This document shows, in pieces, positions 23,094 to 30,680 of a stretch of 64,000 bases of DNA. Position 1 is the stretch's first letter; every line of letters starts with the position of its first letter. A program made the translations under genes and the position numbers. Source of the DNA: Selenomonas sputigena (GTDB lineage Bacteria > Bacillota > Negativicutes > Selenomonadales > Selenomonadaceae). The stretch spans positions 1,862,051 through 1,926,050 of the forward strand of contig NZ_CP110383.1 of assembly GCF_026015965.1 (NCBI RefSeq), read 5' to 3'. Below the pieces are notes generated by a model, which searched no databases, was not told the origin of the DNA, and worked only from the letters and a program-made list of their open reading frames with translations.

Positions 23094-24989
23094 TCACTCC
23101 TTCGGATCGAAGAGCGTGTACGTCAGGCCAAAAGCGATGCCAAAGCCGATGACATTGACGATCAGGTATTCGAGGAGATGATCCATGTAGAGCAGCGTGC
23201 CCGGCAGAACCGTCACGCCCATGCCCGTGCCCGCGAGGTGCATGATGCCCGACGCCGCTCCCGCGCAGGCGCCGCCCGCGAGCGCGTAAAGGAACGGCTT
23301 CATGAAGCGCAGGTTGATGCCGAAGATCGCCGGCTCCGTGATGCCGAGGAACGCCGGAATCGCCGACGAGATGTAGAGGGCGCGCTTCTTCCTGTTCTTC
23401 GTGCGCGCCGCGACAGCGACGGCAGCGCCGCCCTGCGCGATGATCGCGCCCGTGATGATCGCGTTGAAGGCGTCGCGCCCCGTCGAGGCGAGAAGCTGAA
23501 TCTCAAGCGCGTTGAATACATGGTGGATGCCGCTGACGACGATGACCTGATGCAGGCCGCCGACGATGAAGCCGCCGATGCCGAACGGCAGTTCAAGGAA
23601 CGCACGCACCGCACCGAACACGGCAAGTTCCAGCGTGTGCATGATGGGGCCGACGATGAGGAGGCCGACGATCATGCACGAAAAGAGCGTGAGGAACGGC
23701 GTGAAGATGAGGTCGACGACATCGGGGATGAACTTCTTGAGTCCCGCTTCAACCTTTGCGGCAAGGATGCCGAGGACGAGCGCCGGCAAGACCGATCCTT
23801 GGTAACCGACGACGGGAATCGAAAGCCCCAAGAGATTCATGTAGATGGGCTGCGCTTCCCCGCTCGCGATCGCGTAGGCATTCGGCAGCTGCGGCGCAAC
23901 GAGCATGAGTCCGAGGACGATGCCAATGACAGGCGTGCCGCCGAACTTCTTCATCGTTGACCAGCAGACGAGCGCCGGCAGGAAGGCGAACGCCGTATCC
24001 GTCAGGATCTGGCTCATGCGCACGAGATTGTCGCTCATCTCGACGCCGAGGTTCTGCAGCATGCCGCGCAAACCCATGAAAAGACCGGTAGCGACGAGCA
24101 CGGGAATGATCGGCACGAAGACGTCACCGAACGTGCGCGAGATTTTCTGCGCCGTCGTCATCTGCTCGTATGCAGCTTCCTTGTTGGAGCCGCCCGCGAG
24201 CGCGGGATTCATGCCGACGAGCACGTCGTAGACCTTGTTGACGAAGCCCGTGCCGAGGATGATCTGGTACTGCGCCGCCGCGAAGAACTGCCCCTTGACG
24301 CCGTCGATGTTCTCGACCGCCTTGTCCTCGATCTTATCCTTGTCGTTCAAGATCAGCCGCAGGCGCGTCGCGCAATGCTCAGCGGAGCGGATGTTCGCCA
24401 TGCCGCCGATGTGGTCGAGAATCTCTCGCGCCACGCGCTCCTCAGCAGGCATCGAGGCATAGGCGGGATTCGGCCCTGCCGGCGCTGCAGCCGCCGCAGG
24501 TGTTCCCGCCGCCGCAGGCGCTGCCGCCTCGCTTGCCTCTTCCTCGCCTTCGCCCGGCGAGGAGACCTTCTGCGCGCCCAAAGAGAGCGTAATCGTGCCG
24601 TAGTCCGCCGCATTCGTCACAACGACGGGCGTCGTCGTATCGTAACCGGCCGCGCGGATCGCCGCCTCGTCAAACTCGATGAGGAGATCTCCCTTCTTGA
24701 TCTCGGCCCCCTGCTCCACATGCGCCGTAAAGTGCTTGCCCTCAAGGTTCACCGTGTCGAGTCCGACGTGAATGAGCAGGTCGACGCCCGCCGTCGAATG
24801 AAGGCCGATCGCGTGCTTCGTCGGAAAGAGCACCGTGACCTCGCCGTCGAACGGCGCGCGAACCTTGCCCTGCGGATTCTTGACCGCAGCACCGCGCCCC
24901 ATGAGCTCGCCGGCGAACGCAGGATCGTTGACCTCCTTGAGGGCGATGAGCTCGCCCTCCAAGGGGCTTTCCAACAATAATTCCGCCAT
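23094..24989 (-). CDS. scrA: Sucrose-type PTS permease, domain order EIIA-EIIB-EIIC
   Basis: A 631-residue PTS permease. Residues 1-145 are a glucose-type EIIA with active His74 in LLIHVGLDT and partner His59. An Ala/Pro/Glu-rich linker runs about 146-185. EIIB follows with phosphocysteine Cys206 in HCATRLR, and the EIIC membrane domain fills about 290-631. It imports and phosphorylates sucrose. The order A-B-C differs from the B-C-A order common in sucrose permeases. The ATG at 24989 is better spaced from AAAGGGG than the one at 24995. It is the first gene of the operon. Sucrose specificity rests on the scrB neighbour. Confidence 0.9.
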   Translation of the reverse strand: MAELLLESPLEGELIALKEVNDPAFAGELMGRGAAVKNPQGKVRAPFDGEVTVLFPTKHAIGLHSTAGVDLLIHVGLDTVNLEGKHFTAHVEQGAEIKKGDLLIEFDEAAIRAAGYDTTTPVVVTNAADYGTITLSLGAQKVSSPGEGEEEASEAAAPAAAGTPAAAAAPAGPNPAYASMPAEERVAREILDHIGGMANIRSAEHCATRLRLILNDKDKIEDKAVENIDGVKGQFFAAAQYQIILGTGFVNKVYDVLVGMNPALAGGSNKEAAYEQMTTAQKISRTFGDVFVPIIPVLVATGLFMGLRGMLQNLGVEMSDNLVRMSQILTDTAFAFLPALVCWSTMKKFGGTPVIGIVLGLMLVAPQLPNAYAIASGEAQPIYMNLLGLSIPVVGYQGSVLPALVLGILAAKVEAGLKKFIPDVVDLIFTPFLTLFSCMIVGLLIVGPIMHTLELAVFGAVRAFLELPFGIGGFIVGGLHQVIVVSGIHHVFNALEIQLLASTGRDAFNAIITGAIIAQGGAAVAVAARTKNRKKRALYISSAIPAFLGITEPAIFGINLRFMKPFLYALAGGACAGAASGIMHLAGTGMGVTVLPGTLLYMDHLLEYLIVNVIGFGIAFGLTYTLFDPKE

Positions 24990-25004
24990 TCCCATTCCCC
25001 TTTC

Positions 25005-25022
25005 TATGAAATCGGTTTCATA
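25005..25022 (-). promoter_or_regulatory. LacI-type operator of the sucrose operon
   Basis: TATGAAATCGGTTTCATA is an 18-bp near-perfect palindrome with a central CG step, as LacI-family operators have. It lies between the -10 box and the scrA ribosome site, where a bound repressor would block transcription. ScrR is the obvious candidate. Confidence 0.85.
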
Positions 25023-25033
25023 ATTCCACTTTT

Positions 25034-25062
25034 ATCTTACCCCGCGCAAGAATCATTGTCAA
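25034..25062 (-). promoter_or_regulatory. Promoter of scrA-scrB-scrR
   Basis: On the minus strand a perfect TTGACA (25057-25062) and TAAGAT (25034-25039) are spaced 17 bases. The operator follows directly downstream. Confidence 0.85.
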
Positions 25063-25106
25063 TAGATTAGAAGGAATGCGCAGCAAAAAGAATTTTTTCG
25101 CCCCCA

Positions 25107-25135
25107 TTGACATGTAATCCAGTATGTTATATTAT
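25107..25135 (+). promoter_or_regulatory. Promoter of the CODH-like/ABC transporter operon
   Basis: TTGACA (25107-25112) and TATTAT (25130-25135) are spaced 17 bases. A 5' leader of about 50 bases follows. The region is AT-rich and contains imperfect AGTAT/ATACT symmetry (about 25121-25149), but no operator I can name. Confidence 0.7.
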
Positions 25136-25192
25136 CTTTATTATATACTAAACATGTATGAATAATACCTTCTGCAAAAAAGGAGCGCCGCC

Positions 25193-27352
25193 ATGAAGAA
25201 GACGATTGACAGCCACGAGCACACGCACAGCCACGACCATAGCCACGACCACGAACATGTACACACGCATGATCACGACCACACGCACCCTGCCTGGCAG
25301 CCGCACACGCACGACGCGGCGCACCCGCACACGCACGGCGGCGTCAACGACTACATGCAGGCGGTTTCCGCCTACCGCAAGACGTTCGCCTCGAAGCAGG
25401 ATGTGCTCGACAAGACGCCCGATCCCGCCGTGCGCGAGATGCTGCTGCACATGGAACAGATCGGCTGCGATACGGCGTTCGACCGCTTCGATCAGCAGAA
25501 GCCGCAGTGTTCTTTCGGCCTCGCCGGCGTCTGCTGCAAAAACTGCAACATGGGGCCGTGCAAGATCACGGCGAAGAGCCCGCGCGGCGTCTGCGGCGCC
25601 GATGCCGATCTCATCGTCTCGCGCAACCTCCTTCGGAGCGCTGCGGGCGGCGTCGCCCAGCACGGCGCACACGCGCGCGAAGTGCTGCTGTCGCTGAAGT
25701 TCGCCGCCGAAGGCAAACTCAAACTGCCGCTCCTCGGAGCAAAGCGCATCCGCGAGGTCTGCCGTGCCTTCGGCATCAATACGCGCGGTCAGAGCACGCG
25801 CCGCCTCGCGAGCCGTCTTGCCGACGTGCTGCTCGCCGATCTCTCGCGCGCCCTGCCCGAAGAGTATCGCTCCATCGCTGCACTCGCCCCCGCTGAACGA
25901 AAAGAAGTCTGGCAGAAGCTCGACATCCTGCCGATCAGCGCCTACAACGAGGTCTTCGACGCCTTCCACCGCACGGGCTGCGGCACGGACGGCGATTGGC
26001 AGAGCGTCATGAAGCAATTCCTGCGCTGCGGCCTCGCCTTCTGCTACACGGGCGTCGTCGCCGCCAACATCGCGACCGACGCGCTCTTCGGCGTCGGTCA
26101 TCGCGCGACCTCGAAGGTCAACGTCGGAGCACTCAAGAAAGGCTGGGTCAACATCGCCGTGCACGGCCATCTGCCGACGCTCGTCAGCGAAATCGTGCGC
26201 ATCGGCCGCACGCAGGAATTCATCGACCTCGCGAAGAAACACGGCGCAGAGGGCATCCAGTTCTACGGCATCTGCTGTTCGTGCCTCGCCGCCATGTACC
26301 GCTACGAAGGCGTCATCCCGCTCTCGAACGCTGTCGGCGCAGAACTCGTGCTCGGCACGGGTGCGCTCGACCTCTGGGTCGCCGACGTGCAGGACGTCTT
26401 CCCCTCCATCATGGACGTGGCGCGCTGCTTCAAGACGACCGTCGTCACGACGAGCGATGCGGCGCGTCTGCCCGGCGCGGAGCACTATGCCTACGACCAC
26501 CATCACTCAAACGTCGCCGACACGGAGAAAATCGCACGCAAGATCGTCACGCGCGCCATCGAGAGCTTCGCCGCGCGGCGCGATGTGCCCGTATTCATCC
26601 CCGCCTACGAGGTCACGGCAGAAATCGGTTTCAGCGCCGAATCCGTCAGCGAGCGTTACAAGGGATTCGGCGCGATTGCGGAAGCGCTGAAGAGCGGCAA
26701 GATCCGCGGCATCGTCAACATGGTCGGCTGCAACAACCCGCGCGTCGTCTACGAGCGCGCCATCATCGACATCGCTGAGGAGCTAATAAAGAACGACGTC
26801 CTCATCTTCACCAACGGCTGCGCTTCGTTCCCGCTCTTGAAGCTCGGCTACTGCAGCCTCTCGGCGCTCGCCAAGACGGGCAGGAATCTGCGCGAATTCC
26901 TCGGTGAAGACCAGCCGCCCGTATGGCACATGGGCGAGTGCGTCGACAACACGCGCGCCTCGACGATCCTCGGCGGCATGGCAGCAGCGGCAGGAGAGGA
27001 CATCAAGGACATGCCGTTCGCGTTTGCGAGTCCCGAGTGGGCGAACGAGAAGGGGCTTGACGCCTCGCTCGCCTTCCGCCTCTTCGGCATCAACTCCTAC
27101 CACTGCGTCGAACCGCCCGTACAGGGCTCGACGAACGTCGAGAACTTCCTCAAGAAGGACACGCAGGAAACGCTCGGCGCCGTCATGACGGTCATCACCG
27201 ATCCCAAGGCGCTCGCAAAGAAAATGCTCGAAGACATCGACGAAGCGCGTCGGGCGCTCGGCTGGAAAGCGTGCGCACCGCTGCAGCTTTCCGCCTCAGA
27301 AGCGAGCGGCGAGACGGATTCCATACCGGCAGCGAAGGCGGCAAACGCATGA
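25193..27352 (+). CDS. Divergent anaerobic carbon monoxide dehydrogenase-like protein (CooS family)
   Basis: A 719-residue CooS-family protein. Residues 7-50 hold 18 histidines, a metal-binding-like tail. D- and B-cluster cysteines are present: Cys106, Cys114, Cys115, Cys118, Cys123, Cys134. C-cluster candidates are His326 (VHGH), Cys362 (GICC), Cys513 (VGCNNPR), Cys543 (NGC) and Cys583 (MGEC), with Lys620 in PEWANEK. The position that is the bridging Cys in catalytic CODHs (QC before the MP pair) is Asp401 (DVQDVFPS). Two of the four proton-relay histidines are also replaced (region 157-166). CO oxidation is therefore doubtful; a Ni-free or altered cluster, as described for CODH-V of Carboxydothermus, is possible. 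No cooC, cooF, hydrogenase or acetyl-CoA synthase gene is nearby. It overlaps the next gene by 4 bases. Confidence 0.9.
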   Translation: MKKTIDSHEHTHSHDHSHDHEHVHTHDHDHTHPAWQPHTHDAAHPHTHGGVNDYMQAVSAYRKTFASKQDVLDKTPDPAVREMLLHMEQIGCDTAFDRFDQQKPQCSFGLAGVCCKNCNMGPCKITAKSPRGVCGADADLIVSRNLLRSAAGGVAQHGAHAREVLLSLKFAAEGKLKLPLLGAKRIREVCRAFGINTRGQSTRRLASRLADVLLADLSRALPEEYRSIAALAPAERKEVWQKLDILPISAYNEVFDAFHRTGCGTDGDWQSVMKQFLRCGLAFCYTGVVAANIATDALFGVGHRATSKVNVGALKKGWVNIAVHGHLPTLVSEIVRIGRTQEFIDLAKKHGAEGIQFYGICCSCLAAMYRYEGVIPLSNAVGAELVLGTGALDLWVADVQDVFPSIMDVARCFKTTVVTTSDAARLPGAEHYAYDHHHSNVADTEKIARKIVTRAIESFAARRDVPVFIPAYEVTAEIGFSAESVSERYKGFGAIAEALKSGKIRGIVNMVGCNNPRVVYERAIIDIAEELIKNDVLIFTNGCASFPLLKLGYCSLSALAKTGRNLREFLGEDQPPVWHMGECVDNTRASTILGGMAAAAGEDIKDMPFAFASPEWANEKGLDASLAFRLFGINSYHCVEPPVQGSTNVENFLKKDTQETLGAVMTVITDPKALAKKMLEDIDEARRALGWKACAPLQLSASEASGETDSIPAAKAANA

Positions 27353-28305
27353 AACAAGCAGCAAGAAAGCGCATCCTCCTCGCTTCGCTCCTCGCCGTCG
27401 TCGGCGCACTCGCCGCCTTCGGCAGCTACCGAAGCGAAGCCGAGCCGCGAGACGTGCGCACCGTGCGCCTCGCCTACCTGCCGACCACCCATGCCCTGCC
27501 GCTCTTTGCCCAAAAGGAAATGGAATCGCCCGACGGTCCCGTCCGGATCGAGCTGATCAAGTACGGCTCATGGCCCGAGCTTATGGACGCGCTCAACACG
27601 GGACGCGTCGACGGCGCATCGGTGCTCATCGAGCTTGCCGTCAAAGCGCGCGAACAGGGCATCGATCTCAAGGCGGCGACTCTCGGGCATAAGGACGGCA
27701 ACATCGTCGTCACCCTGCCCGAGATCGAACGCGTCGAAGACCTCAAGGGCAAAGTCTTCGCCATCCCGCACAAGCAATCGACGCACAAGCTGCTCCTCGA
27801 CGAGCTTCTTGCCGCCCATGGCATGACGGAACGCGATCTGAAAGTCGTCGAGATGACGCCGCCCGAAATGCCCGCCGCACTCGCGCAGAAACAAATCGCC
27901 GGCTACTGCGTTGCCGAGCCTTTCGGCTCGCAGGCCATCGCTCTCGGCGTGGGAAAACTCTTCGCGCGTGATGACGAACTCTGGAACGAAAGCCCGTGCT
28001 GCGCCCTCGTTTTCAACGGCAGCTTCGTGCGCGAAAACGAGGAGCTTGCACGCGCGACGGTCAAGGCATACATGGAGGCGAGCGAGCATCTGAGCGAACA
28101 TCCCGAAAGCCGGACAGAGATCGCCGGCCATTTTCTCAAGACGAAGCCCGCCGTACTGGAAAAATCCTTCGACTGGATCTCCTACGACGATCTCGCCATC
28201 AGCGAAGAAACCTACAATGCATTGACCGCACGCATGAAAGCGGCGGGGCTGCTGCAGAAAGCGCCGCCCTACGAAGACTTCGTCGACCGAAGCCTTCTCC
28301 CCTGA
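27349..28305 (+). CDS. ABC transporter substrate-binding protein (SsuA/TauA/NMT1-like)
   Basis: A 318-residue exported binding protein. A basic start (MKQAARKRILL) and a hydrophobic core form a signal peptide or anchor; no lipobox Cys is visible. The mature part begins VRTVRLAYLPTTHALPLF and has the NMT1-type pattern GSWPELMDALNTGRVDGA, GKVFAIPHKQSTHKLLLDE and AQKQIAGYCVAEPFGSQA. Relatives bind sulfonates, taurine, nitrate or pyrimidines; the ligand here is unknown. Two adjacent cysteines (NESPCCALV) are unusual for the family. Its ATG overlaps the stop of the CODH-like gene, so the two are coupled. Confidence 0.85.
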   Translation: MKQAARKRILLASLLAVVGALAAFGSYRSEAEPRDVRTVRLAYLPTTHALPLFAQKEMESPDGPVRIELIKYGSWPELMDALNTGRVDGASVLIELAVKAREQGIDLKAATLGHKDGNIVVTLPEIERVEDLKGKVFAIPHKQSTHKLLLDELLAAHGMTERDLKVVEMTPPEMPAALAQKQIAGYCVAEPFGSQAIALGVGKLFARDDELWNESPCCALVFNGSFVRENEELARATVKAYMEASEHLSEHPESRTEIAGHFLKTKPAVLEKSFDWISYDDLAISEETYNALTARMKAAGLLQKAPPYEDFVDRSLLP

Positions 28306-28319
28306 AAGGTTTGTGATTT

Positions 28320-29081
28320 ATGAAAAACGTCCGGCATCTTATCGGCGCGGCCGCCGTCACTCTCCTCTTTTGGCAGGCGATCTGTGCGTTCAGCGGCTGG
28401 CACGAGGCGCTTTTCCCCTCACCTCTCGCCGCCTTCCTGGGATTTGTCGAGCTCATCAAGGACGGTGTGATCTTCGAGGACGTCGCGGCGAGCCTCGTGC
28501 GCTTCGCCGTCGGCTACCTCGCCTCCGTCCTCCTCGCGCTCGCTGCAGGTCTCATTCTCGGCTGGTATTCCAAGGTATGGGCGTACCTCAACCCCATCGC
28601 GCAGGTGCTTCGCCCCGTCTCACCCGTCGCCTGGCTGCCCTTCATCGTGCTCTTCTTCGGCATCGGCGAAGCGCCTGCCATCGTCATCATCTTCCTCGCA
28701 GCGTTCTTCCCCGTGCTGCTCGCGACCGTCGCCGCCGTGCAGAAGCTCGACCCCGTCTATCTGAAGGTCGCGCAAAACTTCGGCATCAAAGAGCCTGCCG
28801 TCTTCACGAAGATCATCCTGCCCGCCATCTTCCCGCAGATTGCCACGGGGCTTCACCTCGCCCTCGGCACGGCCTGGGTCTTCCTCGTCGCGGGCGAGAT
28901 GGTCGGCGCTCAGTCGGGGCTGGGCTTCCTCATCATCGATGCGCGAAACAACCTCAGAGCCGACCTTCTGATGGCAGCAATCCTCACGATCGGCCTTCTC
29001 GGACTTCTCTTGGACAGCGCCATGAGCCTTGCCGAGAGGCAGCTTTACCGCGCCTGGGGCATACGAGGAGGGAAATCATGA
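28320..29081 (+). CDS. ABC transporter permease (SsuC/TauC-like)
   Basis: A 253-residue BPD-type permease with about six membrane segments. Family blocks are PSPLAAFLGFVELIKDG, RPVSPVAWLPFIVLFFGIGE and the EAA-type loop KVAQNFGIKEPAVFTKIILP. It would form the channel for the binding protein encoded 14 bases upstream. The ATG follows GAAAGG. The stop overlaps the start of the ATPase gene. Confidence 0.9.
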   Translation: MKNVRHLIGAAAVTLLFWQAICAFSGWHEALFPSPLAAFLGFVELIKDGVIFEDVAASLVRFAVGYLASVLLALAAGLILGWYSKVWAYLNPIAQVLRPVSPVAWLPFIVLFFGIGEAPAIVIIFLAAFFPVLLATVAAVQKLDPVYLKVAQNFGIKEPAVFTKIILPAIFPQIATGLHLALGTAWVFLVAGEMVGAQSGLGFLIIDARNNLRADLLMAAILTIGLLGLLLDSAMSLAERQLYRAWGIRGGKS

Positions 29082-29851
29082 GCTACATCGAAATACGAGA
29101 CGTCTGCCGCCACTATGAACAGAAGGGCACACGCTTCACGGCGCTCTCCCACGTCGACCTAGCCATCGAGCGCGGCGAATTCATCTGCCTCCTCGGCCCC
29201 TCGGGCTGCGGCAAGAGCACGCTCCTCGCGGCGCTCGCGGGCTTCGACCGCGTATCGAGCGGCAGCGTGCGCATCGCAGGCGAAGAGGTCACCTCGCCCA
29301 GCATCAAGAACGTCACGATCTTCCAGAACTACGGCCTCCTGCCGTGGCGCACGGTAGAAAAGAACGTCGAACTGGGGCTCGAAAGCCTCGGCACAGCGCC
29401 CGAAGAGCGCGCAAAGATTGCGCGCCGCTACCTCGCCCTCGTCGGCTTGGAGCGCTTCGCCTCGCACCATCCCGCGGAACTCTCGGGCGGCATGCAGCAG
29501 CGCGTCGCCATCGCGCGCGCCCTCGCCGTCGATCCCGACATCATCTTCATGGATGAACCATTCGCCGCCCTCGACGCCATCACGCGCATGAGCCTGCAGG
29601 ACGAGATCTCCGCCATCTGCCGCAAGCAGGGCAAGACCATCATCTTCGTCACGCACGACATCGACGAAGCCGTCGTGCTCGCTGACCGCGTCGTCGTCAT
29701 GACGCCGAATCCCGGCAAGGTCAAGAGCATCATCGAAGTCGACCTCCACGGCAAACGCGACCGCACGAGTTCCGACTTTCTCCACATCCGTGACCGCATC
29801 TTCCGCGAATTCTCCCTGAAGCCCGCCGACAAGACGGAATACTACATATAA
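29078..29851 (+). CDS. ABC transporter ATP-binding protein (SsuB/TauB-like)
   Basis: A 257-residue ATPase with Walker A GPSGCGKST, Q-loop IFQNYGLLPWRTV, signature LSGGMQQRVAIARALAVDP, Walker B IIFMDEPFAALD and switch VTHDIDEAV. The NYGLLPW Q-loop context is typical of nitrate/sulfonate/taurine importers. The ATG at 29078 overlaps the permease stop and has GAGGAGG upstream. It is the last gene of the four-gene operon, which ends at a strong hairpin. Confidence 0.92.
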   Translation: MSYIEIRDVCRHYEQKGTRFTALSHVDLAIERGEFICLLGPSGCGKSTLLAALAGFDRVSSGSVRIAGEEVTSPSIKNVTIFQNYGLLPWRTVEKNVELGLESLGTAPEERAKIARRYLALVGLERFASHHPAELSGGMQQRVAIARALAVDPDIIFMDEPFAALDAITRMSLQDEISAICRKQGKTIIFVTHDIDEAVVLADRVVVMTPNPGKVKSIIEVDLHGKRDRTSSDFLHIRDRIFREFSLKPADKTEYYI

Positions 29852-29856
29852 AAAGG

Positions 29857-29890
29857 AAGAGGCGTCCTCTGCACGCAGAGGACGCCTCTT
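29857..29890. terminator. Bidirectional terminator between converging genes
   Basis: AAGAGGCGTCCTCTGC (29857-29872) and its complement (29875-29890) form a long stem with a very tight loop, flanked by A and T runs. It serves the ABC operon on + and the flavodoxin gene on -. Confidence 0.9.
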
Positions 29891-29905
29891 CTCTTTCCCA
29901 TATCC

Positions 29906-30547
29906 TTATTCGCTTTTCGCAGCCTCTTTCCAGTTGAGGTTGTCGAGCCATTCCTTGACCAGCGGCTTCACGAGCCTCGGCGTATCGTGGACAAACTTCC
30001 CTTCAAGACCGAGACCGTCGAGAACCTTCGCGCCCTTCGCATGGAGCGGGATGTTCTTCTCATTTCCAGTCATAGCATCCGTCAGGGACGTCGAAAACGG
30101 AATGATCGTCTTGCCCTCGAAATCATTCGTTTCGAGGAACGTATAGACCGCCATCGGCATATCGCTGCACCAGTTCGGGTAGCCGAGGAAGATGATGTCG
30201 TAGTCGGCGAGATTCACCTTCTCCGCAAGCTCCGGCCGCGCGTTCTCCTTCTGCTCACGGCGTGCGACTTCAAGCACCTCCTTGAGCTTCTCCGGATACG
30301 CCTCCTTCGTCTTGATCTCAAAAAGATCGCCGCCCACTTCGTCGGCGATGATCTCCGCCAGTGCCGCCGTATTGCCCTTCTCGGTGCGGCCGACGGCATA
30401 ATTCTCACCCGCGCGAGAGAAATACGCGACAAGCACCTTAGGGCCGCCAAAACCGAAACCGGCAAAGGAACCTTGCAGACTGTACGCCGCAGCAGCCAGG
30501 ACAGTCAGCAAGACAGCGCCGATCAGCATTGCTTTTCTCAAATTCAT
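29906..30547 (-). CDS. Membrane-anchored or exported flavodoxin
   Basis: A 213-residue flavodoxin-fold protein. After a basic start, residues 8-30 (LIGAVLLTVLAAAAYSL) form a signal peptide or membrane anchor. The FMN-binding fold begins VLVAYFSRAGENYAVGRTEK, then GNTAALAEIIADEVGGDLF, DIIFLGYPNWCSDMPMAVY and GKTIIPFSTSL. This matches the long flavodoxin group used in electron transfer, but placement outside the cytoplasm is unusual. The ATG at 30547 has GAGGAGG upstream. It shares its terminator with the CODH/ABC operon but runs the other way. Confidence 0.87.
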   Translation of the reverse strand: MNLRKAMLIGAVLLTVLAAAAYSLQGSFAGFGFGGPKVLVAYFSRAGENYAVGRTEKGNTAALAEIIADEVGGDLFEIKTKEAYPEKLKEVLEVARREQKENARPELAEKVNLADYDIIFLGYPNWCSDMPMAVYTFLETNDFEGKTIIPFSTSLTDAMTGNEKNIPLHAKGAKVLDGLGLEGKFVHDTPRLVKPLVKEWLDNLNWKEAAKSE

Positions 30548-30603
30548 GATGGCCTCCTCTCTCTTTCCTCCTCCATTATAAACGATATAAGGGCACAAGA
30601 AAA

Positions 30604-30627
30604 GAGGCGACATGCCTATGCCGCCTC
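30604..30627 (-). terminator. Terminator after the FliB-like gene
   Basis: GAGGCGACAT (30604-30613) pairs with ATGCCGCCTC (30618-30627) with one mismatch, and a T-run follows on the minus strand. It lies 54 bases beyond the stop of the 30681 gene. Confidence 0.7.
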
Positions 30628-30680
30628 CATTTTGAGGAATATTCTCCCCATCTTGCTTTTCATCACACCTACAGCCTGCG

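Noticed and set aside
28313-29851. A single long + frame joining a permease shadow to the ABC ATPase
   Set aside because: Only the part after ATG 29078 is the ATPase. The upstream part is out of frame with the real permease at 28320-29081.
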